The notes: generated from the letters alone by a model not told the origin. Positions 49,946 through 63,418 are shown, counted from the stretch's first letter. The stretch: DNA of 64,000 nucleotides from Hippophae tibetana (GCA_037013495.1 CM072810.1:38221843-38285842); one strand, 5' to 3'. Made by a program: numbers and translations.

Positions 49946-52900
49946 AATATCTATACTTTCCCATAGATTTACTAAATTTCTTAGAAAGAATAAACCCGTT
50001 TTTAGGGATTTAAGAAAAAGGTAATTCGAGCTCTAAAATGATTATTTCAATGAATTTATAGTTGTATTTCTTCCAAGAAACTTCAAACATTTTGGAGACC
50101 ACTCATATAGGCATTGGAACAAAAAACTAAATCTAGAACTATGCAACTGAACATAAAATTTGAACTCTATATCATGCAAGAGGATGAAACTTTGAACAAA
50201 TTCTATGCAGGTTTTTGAATCATTATCAACTACCCGTACAATTTGGATGGACCTATTTGGAAAAAAAAGTAGATTGAGAAAATTGTAGTTAGCCTACATT
50301 ATCATTTTCAAGAAAAAGATACCTTCCTTAAATCCTATAGAAGGCCTGTGAACTTACTGTTAAATGAATCAGTTGGGAAATTATTCGAACTACATTATTT
50401 GTTGCCAAGATGATAGCAATCCACTTTCGCGGATGGAAAGAGCTTGACTTTATAGACATCAAGTATAGTGGTACGAGCGAAGCTATTTTGACACAATTGT
50501 TAGAAATGATGAATCTAATACCAATGAAGAGAAAATATCTATACTTTCCTATAGATTTACTAAATTTCTTAGAAAGAATAAACCCGTTTTTAGGGATTTA
50601 AAAAAAAGGTAATCTGATCTCTAAAATGATTATTTCAATGAATTTATAGTTGTATTTCTTCCAAGCTACTTCAAACATTTTGGAGACCACTCATATAGGC
50701 ATTTGAGCAAAAAAATAAATCTAGAACTATGCAGTTGAACATAAATTTTGAACTCTATATCATGCAAGAGGATGAAACTTTGAACAAATTCTACGCAGGT
50801 TTTTCAATCATTATCAACTACTCGTACAATTTGGAAGGACCTATTTGGAAAAAAAAGTATATTGAAAAAATTGTTGTTAGCCTACATTATCATTTTCAAG
50901 AAAAAGATACCTTGCTTAAATCCATATAGAAGGCTTGTGAACTTACTGTTAAATGAATCAGTTGGGAAATTATTCGAACTGCATTATTTGTTGCGAAGAT
51001 GATAGCAATCCACTTTCGTGGACGGAAAGAGCTTGACTTTATAGACATCAAGTATAGTGGTACGAGCGAAGCTATTTTGACACAATTGTTAGAAATGATG
51101 AATCTAATACCAATGAAGAGAAAATATCTATACTTTCCCATAGATTTACTAAATTTCTTAGAAAGAATAAACCCGTTTTTAGGGATTTAAGAAAAAGGTA
51201 ATCCGAGCTCTAAAATGATTATTTCAATGAATTTATAGTTCTATTTCTTCCAAGAAACTTCAAACATTTTGGAGACCACTCATATAGGCATTTGAGCAAA
51301 AAACTAACTCTAGAACTATGCTATTGAACAGAAATTTTGCACTCTATATCATGCAAGAGGATGAAACATTGAACAAATTCTATGCAGGTTATCAAACATT
51401 ATCAACTACTTGACCAATTTGGATGGACCTATATGGAAAAAAAAGTAGATTGAGAAATTTTTTGTTAGCCTACATTATAATTTTCAAGAAAAAGATACCT
51501 TGCTTAAATCTATATAGAAGGCCTCTTAACTTACTATTAAATGAATCAGTTGGGAAATTATTCGAACTGCATCACTTGTTACCAAGATGATGGCATTCCA
51601 TTCTCGTGGACGGAAAGAGCTTGACTTTATAGACATCAAGTATAGTGGTACGAGCGAAGCTATTTTGACACAATTGTTAGAAATGATGAATCTAATACCA
51701 ATGAAGAGAAAAGAGCTATACTTTCCAATAGATTTACTAAATTTCTTAGAAAGAATAAACCCATTTTTAGGGATTTTCAAAAAAGGTAATCCGAGCTCTA
51801 AAATAAGTATTTCAATGAATTTATAGTTGTACTTCTTCCAAGCAACTTCAAACATTTTGGAGACCACTCATATAGGCATTTGAGCAAAAAACTAAATCTA
51901 GAACTATGCAGTTGAACATAAATTTTGAACTCTATATCATGCAAGAGGATGAAACTTTGAACAAATTCTACTCAGGTTTTTCAAATATTATCAACTACTC
52001 GTACAATTTGGATGGACCTATTTGGAAAAAAAAGTAGATTGAGAAAATAGTTGTTAGCCTACATTATCATTTCCAAGAAAAAGATACCTTGCTTAAATCC
52101 ATATAGAAGGCCTGTGAACTTACTGTTAAATGAATCTGTTGGGAAATTATTCGAACTGCATTATTTGGTTGCAAGATGATAGCAATCCACTTTCGTGGAC
52201 GGAAAGAGCTTGACTTTATAAACATCAAGTATAGTGGTACGAGCGAAGCTATTTTGACACAATTGTTAGAAATGATGAATCTAATACCAATGAAGAGAAA
52301 ATATCTATACTTTCCAATAGATTTACTAAATTTCGTAGAAAGAATAAACCCGTTTTTAGGGATTTAAAAAAAACGTAATCCGAGCTCTAAAATGATTATT
52401 TCAATGAATTTATAGTTGTATTTCTTCCAAGCGACTTCAAACATTTTGGAGACCACTCATATAGGCATTTGAGCAAAAAACTAAATCTAGAACTATGCAG
52501 CTGAACATAAATTTTGAACTCTATATCATGCAAGAGGATAAAACTTTGAACAAATTCTACGCAGGTTTTTCAATCAATTTCAACTACCCGTACAATTTGG
52601 ATGGACCTATTTGGAAAAAAAAGTAGATTGAGAAAATTGTTGTTAGCCTACATTATCATTTTCAAGAAAAAGATACCTTGCTTAAATCCATATAGAAGGC
52701 CTGTGAACTTACTGTTAAATGATTGAGTTGGGAAATTATTCGAACTGCATTATTTGTTGCCAAGATGATGGCAATCCACTTTCGTGGACGGAAATAGCTT
52801 GACTTTATAGACATCAAGTATAGTGGTACGAACGAAGCTATTTTGACACAATTGTTAGAAATGATGAATCTAATACCAATGAAGAGAAAATATCTATACT

Positions 52901-54900
52901 TTCCCATAGATTTACTAAATTTCTTAGAAAGAATAAACCCGTTTTTAGGGATTTAAGAAAAAGGTAATTCGAGCTCTAAAATGATTATTTCAATGAATTT
53001 ATAGTTGTATTTCTTCCAAGAAACTTCAAACATTTTGGAGACCACTCATATAGGCATTTGAACAAAAAACTAAATCTAGAACTATGCAACTGAACATAAA
53101 ATTTGAATTCTATATCATGCAAGAGGATGAAACTTTGAACAAATTCTATGCAGGTTTTTGAATCATTATCAACTACCCGTACAATTTGGATGGACCTATT
53201 TGGAAAAAAAAGTAGATTGAGAAAATTGTAGTTAGCCTACATTATCATTTTCAAGAAAAAGATACCTTCCTTAAATCCATATAGAAGGCCTGTGAACTTA
53301 CTGTTAAATGAATCAGTTGGGAAATTATTCGAACTACATTATTTGTTGCCAAGATGATAGCAATCCACTTTCGCGGATGGAAAGAGCTTGACTTTATAGA
53401 CATCAAGTATAGTGGTACGAGCGAAGCTATTTTGACACAATTGTTAGAAATGATTAATCTAATACCAATGAAGAGAAAATATCTATACTTTCCCATAGAT
53501 TTACTAAATTTCTTAGAAAGAATAAACCCGTTTTTAGGGATTTAAAAAAAAGGTAATCCGATCTCTAAAATGATTATTTCAATGAATTTATAGTTGTATT
53601 TCTTCCAAGCTACTTCAAACATTTTGGAGACCACTCATATAGGCATTTGAGCAAAAAAATAAATCTAGAACTATGCAGTTGAACATAAATTTTGAACTCT
53701 ATATCATGCAAGAGGATGAAACTTTGAACAAATTCTACGCAGGTTTTTCAATCATTATCAACTACTCGTTCAATTTGGAAGGACCTATTTGGAAAAAAAA
53801 GTAGATTGAAAAAATTGTTGTTAGCCTACATTATCATTTTCAAGAAAAAGATACCTTGCTTAAATCCATATAGAAGGCTTGTGAACTTACTGTTAAATGA
53901 ATCAGTTGGGAAATTATTCGAACTGCATTATTTGTTGCGAAGATGATAGCAATCCACTTTCGTGGACGGAAAGAGCTTGACTTTATAGACATCAAGTATA
54001 GTGGTACGAGCGAAGCTATTTTGACACAATTGTTAGAAATGATGAATCTAATACCAATGAAGAGAAAATATCTATACTTTCCCATAGATTTACTAAATTT
54101 CTTAGAAAGAATAAACCCGTTTTTAGGGATTTAAGAAAAAGTTAATCCGAGCTCTAAAATGATTATTTCAATGAATTTATAGTTCTATTTCTTCCAAGAA
54201 ACTTCAAACATTTTGGAGACCACTCATATAGGCATTTGAGCAAAAAACTAACTCTAGAACTATGCTATTGAACAGAAAGTTTGCACTCTATATCATGCAA
54301 GAGGATGAAACATTGAACAAATTCTATGCAGGTTATCAAACATTATCAACTACTTGACCAATTTGGATGGACCTATATGGAAAAAAAAGTAGATTGAGAA
54401 ATTTTTTGTTAGCCTACATTATAATTTTCAAGAAAAAGATACCTTGCTTAAATTTATATAGAAGGCCTCTTAACTTACTATTAAATGAATCAGTTGGGAA
54501 ATTATTCGAACTGCATCACTTGTTACCAAGATGATGGCATTCCATTGTCGTGGACGGAAAGAGCTTGACTTTATAGACATCAAGTATAGTGGTACGAGCG
54601 AAGCTATTTTGACACAATTGTTAGAAATGATGAATCTAATACCAATGAAGAGAAAATAGCTATACTTTCCAATAGATTTACTAAATTTCTTAGAAAGAAT
54701 AAACCCATTTTTAGGGATTTTCAAAAAAGGTAATCCGAGCTCTAAAATAAGTATTTCAATGAATTTATAGTTGTACTTCTTCCAAGCAACTTCAAACATT
54801 TTGGAGACCACTCATATAGGCATTTGAGCAAAAAACTAAATCTAGAACTATGCAGTTGAACATAAATTTTGAACTCTATATCATGCAAGAGTATGAAACT
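48760..54900. repeat. 5-mer higher-order repeat, 2944 bp, first pair of copies
   Basis: Monomer pairs 85/90, 86/91, 87/92, 88/93 and 89/94 are spaced 2943-2944 bp. Marks are AAGCGACTTC (85/90), TTTTTGAATCATTATC with CGCGGATGGAAAG (86/91), CCAAGCTACTTC with TTTGGAAGGACC (87/92), CTATGCTATTGAACAG with TTTTGCACTC, or TTTGCACTC, and GGTTATCAAACATT (88/93). The similarity starts near the end of monomer 83 and runs into monomer 94. Only scattered single-base differences separate the copies by eye. Confidence 0.9.
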
Positions 54901-57900
54901 TTGAACAAATTCTATGCAGGTTTTTCCATCATTATCAACTACCCATACAATTTGGATGGACCTATTTGGAAAAAAAAGTAGATTGAGAAAATTGTTGTTA
55001 GCCTACATTATCATTTTCAAGAAAAAGATACCTTGCTTAAATCCATATAGAAGGCCTGTGAACTTACTGTTAAATGAATCAGTTGGGAAATTATTCGAAC
55101 TGTATTATTTGTTGCCAAGATGATAGAAATCCACTTTCGTGGACGGAAAGAGCTTGACTTTATAGACATCAAGTATAGTGGTACAAGCAAAGCTATTTTG
55201 ACACAATTGTTAGAAATGATGAATCTAATACCAATGAAGAGAAAATATCTATAATTTCGCATAGATTTACTAAATTTCTTAGAAAGAATAAACCCGTTTT
55301 TAGGGATTTAAAAAAAAGGTAATCCGAGCTCTAAAATGATTATTTCAATGAATTTATAGTTGTATTTCTTTTAAGAAAATTCAAACATTGTGGAGACCAC
55401 TCATATAGGTATTTGGCCAAAAAATAAATCTAAAATAATGCAGCTGAACAAAAAGTTTGAACTCTATATCGTGCAAGAAAATGAAACTTTGAACAAATTC
55501 TACGCAGGTTTTTCAATCATTATCAACTACCCGTACAATTCGGATGGACCTATTTGAAAAAAAAAGTTGATTGAGAAAATGGTTGTTAGCCTACATTATC
55601 ATTTCCAAGAAAAAGATACCTTGCTTAAATCCATATAGAAGGCCTGTGAACTTACTTTTAAATGAATCAGTTGCGAAATTATTCGAACTACATTATTTGT
55701 TGCCAGGATGATAGCAATCCACTTTCGCGGACGAAAAGAGCTTGACTTTATAGACATCAAGTATAGTGGTACGAGCGAAGCAATTTTGACACAATTGTGA
55801 GAATTGATGAATCTAATACCAATGAAGAGAAAATATCTATACTTTCCCATAGATTTACTAAATTTCTTAGAAAGAATAAACCCGTTGTTAGGGATTTAAA
55901 AAAAAGGTAATCCGATCTCTAAAATGATTATTTCATTGAATTTATAGTTGTATTTCTTCCAAGCAACTTCAAACATTTTGGAGACCACTCATATAGGCAT
56001 TTGAGCAAAAAACTAAATCTAGAACTATGCAGTTGAACATAAATTTTGAACTCTATATCATGCAAGAGGATGAAACTTTGAACAAATTCTACGCAGGTTT
56101 TTCAAACATTATCAACTACTCGTACAATTTGGATGGACCTATTTGGAAAAAAAAAGTAGATTCAGAAAATTGTTGTTAGCCTACATTATCATTTGCAAGA
56201 AAAAGATACCTTGCTTAAATCCATATAGAAGGCCTGTGAACTTACTGTTAAATGAATCAGTTGGGAAATTATTCGAACTGCATTATTTGTTGCGAAGAAG
56301 ATAGCAATCCACTTTCGTGGACGGAAAGAGCTTGACTTTATAGACATCAAGTATAGTGCTACGAGCGAAGCTATTTTGACACAATTGTTAGAAATGATGA
56401 ATCTAATACCAATGAAGAGAAAATATCTATACTTTCCCATAGATTTACTAAATTTCTTAGAAACAATAAACCCGTTTTTAGGGATTTAAGAAAAAGGTAA
56501 TCCGAGCTCTAAAATGATTATTTCAATGAATTTATAGTTCTATTTCTTCCAAGAAACTTCAAACATTTTGGAGACCACTCATATAGGCATTTGAGCAAAA
56601 AACTAACTCTAGAACTATGCTATTGAACAGAAATTTTGCACTCTATATCATGCAAGAGGATGAAACATTGAACAAATTCTATGCAGGTTATCAAACATTA
56701 TCAACTACTTGACCAATTTGGATGCACCTATATGGAAAAAAAAGTAGATTGAGAAATTTTTTGTTAGCCTACATTATAATTTTCAAGAAAAAGATACCTT
56801 GCTTAAATCTATATAGAAGGCCTCTTAACTTACTATTAAATGAATCAGTTGGGAAATTATTCGAACTGCATCACTTGTTACCAAGATGATGGCATTCCAT
56901 TGTCGTGGACGGAAAGACCTTGACTTTATAGACATCAAGTATAGTGGTACGAGCGAAGCTATTTTGACACAATTGTTAGAAATGATGAATCTAATACCAA
57001 TGAAGAGAAAATAGCTATACTTTCCAATAGATTTACTAAATTTCTTAGAAAGAATAAACCCATTTTTAGGGATTTTCAAAAAAGGTAATCCGAGTTCTAA
57101 AATAAGTATTTCAATGAATTTATAGTTGTACTTCTTCCAAGCAACTTCAAACATTTTGGAGACCACTCATATAGGCATTTGAGCAAAAAACTAAATCTAG
57201 AACTATGCAGTTGAACATAAATTTTGAACTCTATATCATGCAAGAGGATGAAACTTTGAACAAATTTTATCCAGGTTTTTCAATCAATTTCAGCTACCCG
57301 TACAATTTGGATTGACCTATATGGAAAAAAAAGTAGATTGAGAAAATTGTTGTTAGCCTACATTATCATTCCCAAGAAAAAGATACCTTGCTTAAATTCA
57401 TATAGAAGGCATGTGAACTTACTGTTAAATGAATCAGTTGGGAAATTATTCGAACTGCATTATTTGTTGCCAACATGATAGCAATCCACTTTCGTGGACG
57501 GAAAGAGCTTGACTTTATAGACATCAAGTATAGTGGTACGAGCGAAGCTATTTTGACACAATTGTTAAAAATGATGAATCTAATACCAATGAAGAGAAAA
57601 TATCTATACTTTCCCATAGATTTACTAAATTTCTTAGAAAGAATAAATCCATTTTTAGGGATTTTCAAAAAAGGTAATCCGAGCTCTAAAATAAGTATTT
57701 CAATGAATTTATAGTTGTACTTCTTCCAAGCAACTTCAAACATTTTGGAGACCACTCATATAGGCATTTGAGCAAAAAACTAAATCTAGAACTATGCAGT
57801 TGAACATAAATTTTGAACTCTATATCATGCAAGAGTATGAAACTTTGAACAAATTCTATGCAGGTTTTTCCATCATTATCAACTACCCATACAATTTGGA

Positions 57901-60590
57901 TGGACCTATTTGGAAAAAAAAGTAGATTGAGAAAATTGTTGTTAGCCTACATTATCATTTTCAAGAAAAAGATACCTTGCTTAAATCCATATAGAAGGCC
58001 TGTGAACTTACTGTTAAATGAATCAGTTGGGAAATTATTCGAACTGTATTATTTGTTGCCAAGATGATAGAAATCCACTTTCGTGGACGGAAAGAGCTTG
58101 ACTTTATAGACATCAAGTATAGTGGTACAAGCAAAGCTATTTTGACACAATTGTTAGAAATGATGAATCTAATACCAATGAAGAGAAAATATCTATAATT
58201 TCGCATAGATTTACTAAATTTCTTAGAAAGAATAAACCCGTTTTTAGGGATTTAAAAAAAAGGTAATCCGAGCTCTAAAATGATTATTTCAATGAATTTA
58301 TAGTTGTATTTCTTTTAAGAAAATTCAAACATTGTGGAGACCACTCATATAGGTATTTGGCCAAAAAATAAATCTAAAATAATGCAGCTGAACAAAAAGT
58401 TTGAACTCTATATCGTGCAAGAAAATGAAACTTTGAACAAATTCTACGCAGGTTTTTCAATCATTATCAACTACCCGTACAATTCGGATGGACCTATTTG
58501 AAAAAAAAAGTTGATTGAGAAAATGGTTGTTAGCCTACATTATCATTTCCAAGAAAAAGATACCTTGCTTAAATCCATATAGAAGGCCTGTGAACTTACT
58601 TTTAAATGAATCAGTTGCGAAATTATTCGAACTACATTATTTGTTGCCAGGATGATAGCAATCCACTTTCGCGGACGAAAAGAGCTTGACTTTATAGACA
58701 TCAAGTATAGTGGTATGAGCGAAGCAATTTTGACACAATTGTTAGAATTGATGAATCTAATACCAATGAAGAGAAAATATCTATACTTTCCCATAGATTT
58801 ACTAAATTTCTTAGAAAGAATAAACCCGTTGTTAGGGATTTAAAAAAAAGGTAATCCGATCTCTAAAATGATTATTTCAATGAATTTATAGTTGTATTTC
58901 TTCCAAGCAACTTCAAACATTTTGGAGACCACTCATATAGGCATTTGAGCAAAAAACTAAATCTAGAACTATGCAGTTGAACATAAATTTTGAACTCTAT
59001 ATCATGCAAGAGGATGAAACTTTGAACAAATTCTACGCAGGTTTTTCAAACATTATCAACTACTCGTACAATTTGGATGGACCTATTTGGAAAAAAAAAG
59101 TAGATTCAGAAAATTGTTGTTAGCCTACATTATCATTTGCAAGAAAAAGATACCTTGCTTAAATCCATATAGAAGGCCTGTGAACTTACTGTTAAATGAA
59201 TCAGTTGGGAAATTATTCGAACTGCATTATTTGTTGCGAAGATGATAGCAATCCACTTTCGTGGACGGAAAGAGCTTGACTTTATAGACATCAAGTATAG
59301 TGCTACGAGCGAAGCTATTTTGACACAATTGTTAGAAATGATGAATCTAATACCAATGAAGAGAAAATATCTATACTTTCCCATAGATTTACTAAATTTC
59401 TTAGAAACAATAAACCCGTTTTTAGGGATTTAAGAAAAAGGTAATCCGAGCTCTAAAATGATTATTTCAATGAATTTATAGTTCTATTTCTTCCAAGAAA
59501 CTTCAAACATTTTGGAGACCACTCATATAGGCATTTGAGCAAAAAACTAACTCTAGAACTATGCTATTGAACAGAAATTTTGCACTCTATATCATGCAAG
59601 AGGATGAAACATTGAACAAATTCTATGCAGGTTATCAAACATTATCAACTACTTGACCAATTTGGATGCACCTATATGGAAAAAAAAGTAGATTGAGAAA
59701 TGTTTTGTTAGCCTACATTATAATTTTCAAGAAAAAGATACCTTGCTTAAATCTATATAGAAGGCCTCTTAACTTACTATTAAATGAATCAGTTGGGAAA
59801 TTATTCGAACTGCATCACTTGTTACCAAGATGATGGCATTCCATTGTCGTGGACGGAAAGACCTTGACTTTATAGACATCAAGTATAGTGGTACGAGCGA
59901 AGCTATTTTGACACAATTGTTAGAAATGATGAATCTAATACCAATGAAGAGAAAATAGCTATACTTTCCAATAGATTTACTAAATTTCTTAGAAAGAATA
60001 AACCCATTTTTAGGGATTTTCAAAAAAGGTAATCCGAGTTCTAAAATAAGTATTTCAATGAATTTATAGTTGTACTTCTTCCAAGCAACTTCAAACATTT
60101 TGGAGACCACTCATATAGGCATTTGAGCAAAAAACTAAATCTAGAACTATGCAGTTGAACATAAATTTTGAACTCTATATCATGCAAGAGGATGAAACTT
60201 TGAACAAATTTTATGCAGGTTTTTCAATCAATTTCAGCTACCCGTACAATTTGGATTGACCTATATGGAAAAAAAAGTAGATTGAGAAAATTGTTGTTAG
60301 CCTACATTATCATTCCCAAGAAAAAGATACCTTGCTTAAATTCATATAGAAGGCATGTGAACTTACTGTTAAATGAATCAGTTGGGAAATTATTCGAACT
60401 GCATTATTTGTTGCCAACATGATAGCAATCCACTTTCGTGGACGGAAAGAGCTTGACTTTATAGACATCAAGTATAGTGGTACGAGCGAAGCTATTTTGA
60501 CACAATTGTTAAAAATGATGAATCTAATACCAATGAAGAGAAAATATCTATACTTTCCCATAGATTTACTAAATTTCTTAGAAAGAATAA
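54650..60590. repeat. 5-mer higher-order repeat, 2944 bp, second pair, nearly identical
   Basis: Monomers 94-98 are repeated as 99-103, spaced 2944 bp. Marks are GAGTATGAAAC with TTTTTCCATC (94/99), CTTTTAAGAAAATTC with AATTCGGATGG (95/100), GTAGATTCAGAAAATTG (96/101), TGCTATTGAACAG (97/102) and AAATTTTATCCAGG or ATGCAGG (98/103). By eye I find about six substitutions over the 2.9 kb, so this is among the youngest duplications in the window. The TGCTATTGAACAG variant also sits at 88 and 93, linking this 5-mer to the preceding one although the other members differ. Confidence 0.9.
57728..58316. repeat. Representative monomer (number 99), anatomy of the 589-bp unit
   Basis: This copy shows the landmarks found in nearly all monomers. 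There are three A-tracts: 57774-57779, 57914-57921 and 58254-58261. The first two follow GC and GG; the third follows GGGATTT. Much of the 1-2 bp length variation between monomers lies at these tracts. Common restriction motifs are TCTAGA (57785-57790), AGGCCT (57996-58001) and GAGCTC (58270-58275), each normally once per unit. A short imperfect dyad with arms CTTTC and GAAAG spans 58078-58094. The stretch 58160-58190 is almost invariant across the array. The main variable positions are the bases after CATTTT in the first 20 bp, the TGCAGCTGAAC/TGCAGTTGAAC site, the ATCAATTTCAAC/ATCATTATCAAC site, CCACTTTCG/CCATTGTCG, AAATATCTA/AAATAGCTA and CCCGTTTTT/CCCATTTTT. I see no clear internal subrepeat and no recognisable gene. 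Confidence 0.93.
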
Positions 60591-61029
60591 ATCCTTTTTT
60601 AGGGATTTAAAAAAAAGGTAATCCTATCTCCAAAATGATTATTTCAATGAATTTATAGTTGTATTTCTTCCAAGAAACTTCAAACATTTTGGAGACCACT
60701 CATATAGGCATTTGAGCAAAAAACTAAATCTAGAACTATGCAGTTGAACTTAAATTTTGAACTCTATATCATGCAAGAGGATGAAACTTTGAACAAATTT
60801 TATGCAGGTTTTTCAATCAATTTCAGCTACCCGTACAATTTGGATGGACCTATTTGGAAAAAAAAGTAGATTGAGAAAATTGTTGTTAGCCTACATTATC
60901 ATTTTCAAGAAAAAGATACCTTGCTTAAATCCATATAGAATGCCAATGAACTCACTGTTAAATGAATCAGTTGGGAAATTATTCGAACTGCATTATTTGT
61001 TGCCAAGATGATAGCAATCCACTTTCGTG

Positions 61030-63418
61030 GACGGAAAGAGCTTGACTTTATAGACATCAAGTATAGTGGTACGAGGGAAGCTATTTTGACAAAATTGTTA
61101 GAAATGATGAATCTAATGCCAATGAAGAGAAAATATCTATACTTTCCCATAGATTTACTAAATTTCTTAGAAAGAATAAACCCATTTTTAGGGATTTAAG
61201 AAAAAGGTAATCCGAGCTCTAAAATGACTATTTCAATGAATTTATAGTTCTATTTCTTCCAAGAAACTTCAAACATTTTGGAGACCAATCATATAGGGAT
61301 TTGAACAAAAAACTAAATCTAGAACTATGCAACTGAACATAAATTTTGAACTCTATATCATGCAAGAGGATGAAACTTTGAAAAAATTCTACGCAGGTTT
61401 TTCAATCATTATCAACTACCCGTACAATTTGGATGGACCTATTTGGAAAAAAAAGTAGATTGAGAAAATTGTTGTTAGCCTACATTATCATTTTCAAGAA
61501 AAAGATACCTTGCTTAAATCCATATAGAAGGCTTGTGAACTTACTATTAAATGAATCAGTTGGGAAATTATTCGAACTACATTTTTTGTTGCCAAGACGA
61601 TAGCAATCCACTTTCGTGGACGGAAAGAGCTTGACTTTATAGACATCAAGTATAGTGGTACGAACGAAGCAATTTTGATACAATTGTTAGAAATGATGAA
61701 TCTAATACCAATGAAGAGAAAATATCTATACTTTCCCATAGATTTACTAAATTTCTTAGAATGAATAAACCCGTTTTTAGGGATTTAAGAAAAAGGTAAT
61801 TCGAGCTCTAAAATGATTATTTCAATGAATTTATAGTTGTATTTCTTCCAAGAAACTTCAAACATTTTGGAGACCACTCATATAGGCATTTGAACAAAAA
61901 ACTAAATCTAGAACTATGCAGTTGAACATAAATTTTGAACTCTATATCATGCAAGAGGATGAAACTTTGAACAAATTCTATGCAGGTTTTTGAATCATTA
62001 TCAACTACCCGTACAAATTGGATGGACCTATTTGGAAAAAAAAGTAGATTGAGAAAATTGTAGTTAGCCTACATTATCATTTTCAAGAAAAAGATACCTT
62101 GCTTAAATCCATATAGAAGGCCTGTGAACTTACTGTTAAATAAATCAGTTGGGAAATTATTCGAACTGCATTATTTGTTGCCAAGATGATAGCAATCCAC
62201 TTTCGTGGTCGGAAAGAGCTTGACTTTATAAACATCAAGTATAGTGGTACGAGGGAAGCTATTTTGACAAAATTGTTAGAAATGATGAATCTAATGCCAA
62301 TGAAGAGAAAATATCTATACTTTCCCATAGATTTACTAAATTTCTTAGAAAGAATAAACCCATTTTTAGGGATTTAAGAAAAAGGTAATCCGAGCTCTAA
62401 AATGACTATTTCAATGAATTTATAGTTCTATTTCTTCCAAGAAACTTCAAACATTTTGGAGACCAATCATATAGGGATTTGAACAAAAAACTAAATCTAG
62501 AACTATGCAACTGAACATAAATTTTGAACTCTATATCATGCAAGAGGATGAAACTTTGAAAAAATTCTACGCAGGTTTTTCAATCATTATCAACTACCCG
62601 TACAATTTGGATGGACCTATTTGGAAAAAAAAGTAGATTGAGAAAATTGTTGTTAGCCTACATTATCATTTTCAAGAAAAAGATACCTTGCTTAAATCCA
62701 TATAGAAGGCTTGTGAACTTACTATTAAATGAATCAGTTGGGAAATTATTCGAACTACATTTTTTGTTGCCAAGACGATAGCAATCCACTTTCGTGGACG
62801 GAAAGAGCTTGACTTTATAGACATCAAGTATAGTGGTACGAACGAAGCAATTTTGATACAATTGTTAGAAATGATGAATCTAATACCAATGAAGAGAAAA
62901 TATCTATACTTTCCCATAGATTTACTAAATTTCTTAGAATGAATAAACCCGTTTTTAGGGATTTAAGAAAAAGGTAATTCGAGCTCTAAAATGATTATTT
63001 CAATGAATTTATAGTTGTATTTCTTCCAAGAAACTTCAAACATTTTGGAGACCACTCATATAGGCATTTGAACAAAAAACTAAATCTAGAACTATGCAGT
63101 TGAACATAAATTTTGAACTCTATATCATGCAAGAGGATGAAACTTTGAACAAATTCTATGCAGGTTTTTGAATCATTATCAACTACCCGTACAAATTGGA
63201 TGGACCTATTTGGAAAAAAAAGTAGATTGAGAAAATTGTAGTTAGCCTACATTATCATTTTCAAGAAAAAGATACCTTGCTTAAATAAATATAGAAGGCC
63301 TGTGAACTTACTGTTAAATAAATCAGTTGGGAAATTATTCGAACTGCATTATTTGTTGCCAAGATGATAGCAATCCACTTTCGTGGTCGGAAAGAGCTTG
63401 ACTTTATAGACATCAAGT
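61030..63418. repeat. 2-mer higher-order repeat, 1178 bp, two copies
   Basis: The end of monomer 104 through monomer 106 recurs as the end of 106 through 108: 105/107 start at 61261 and 62439, 106/108 at 61850 and 63028. Marks are GAGGGAAGCTATTTTGACAAAA with AATGCCAATG, GACCAATCATATAGGG, TTGAAAAAATTCTACG, CATTTTTTGTTGCCAAGACG, TTTTGATACAATTG and CTTAGAATGAATAAAC. The copies look close to identical and diverge near 62240 and 63418. Confidence 0.9.

Noticed and set aside
57728-58316. tRNA, 5S rRNA or Pol III promoter boxes inside the monomer
   Set aside because: I looked for A-box and B-box words and a cloverleaf or 5S-like core and saw none on either strand.
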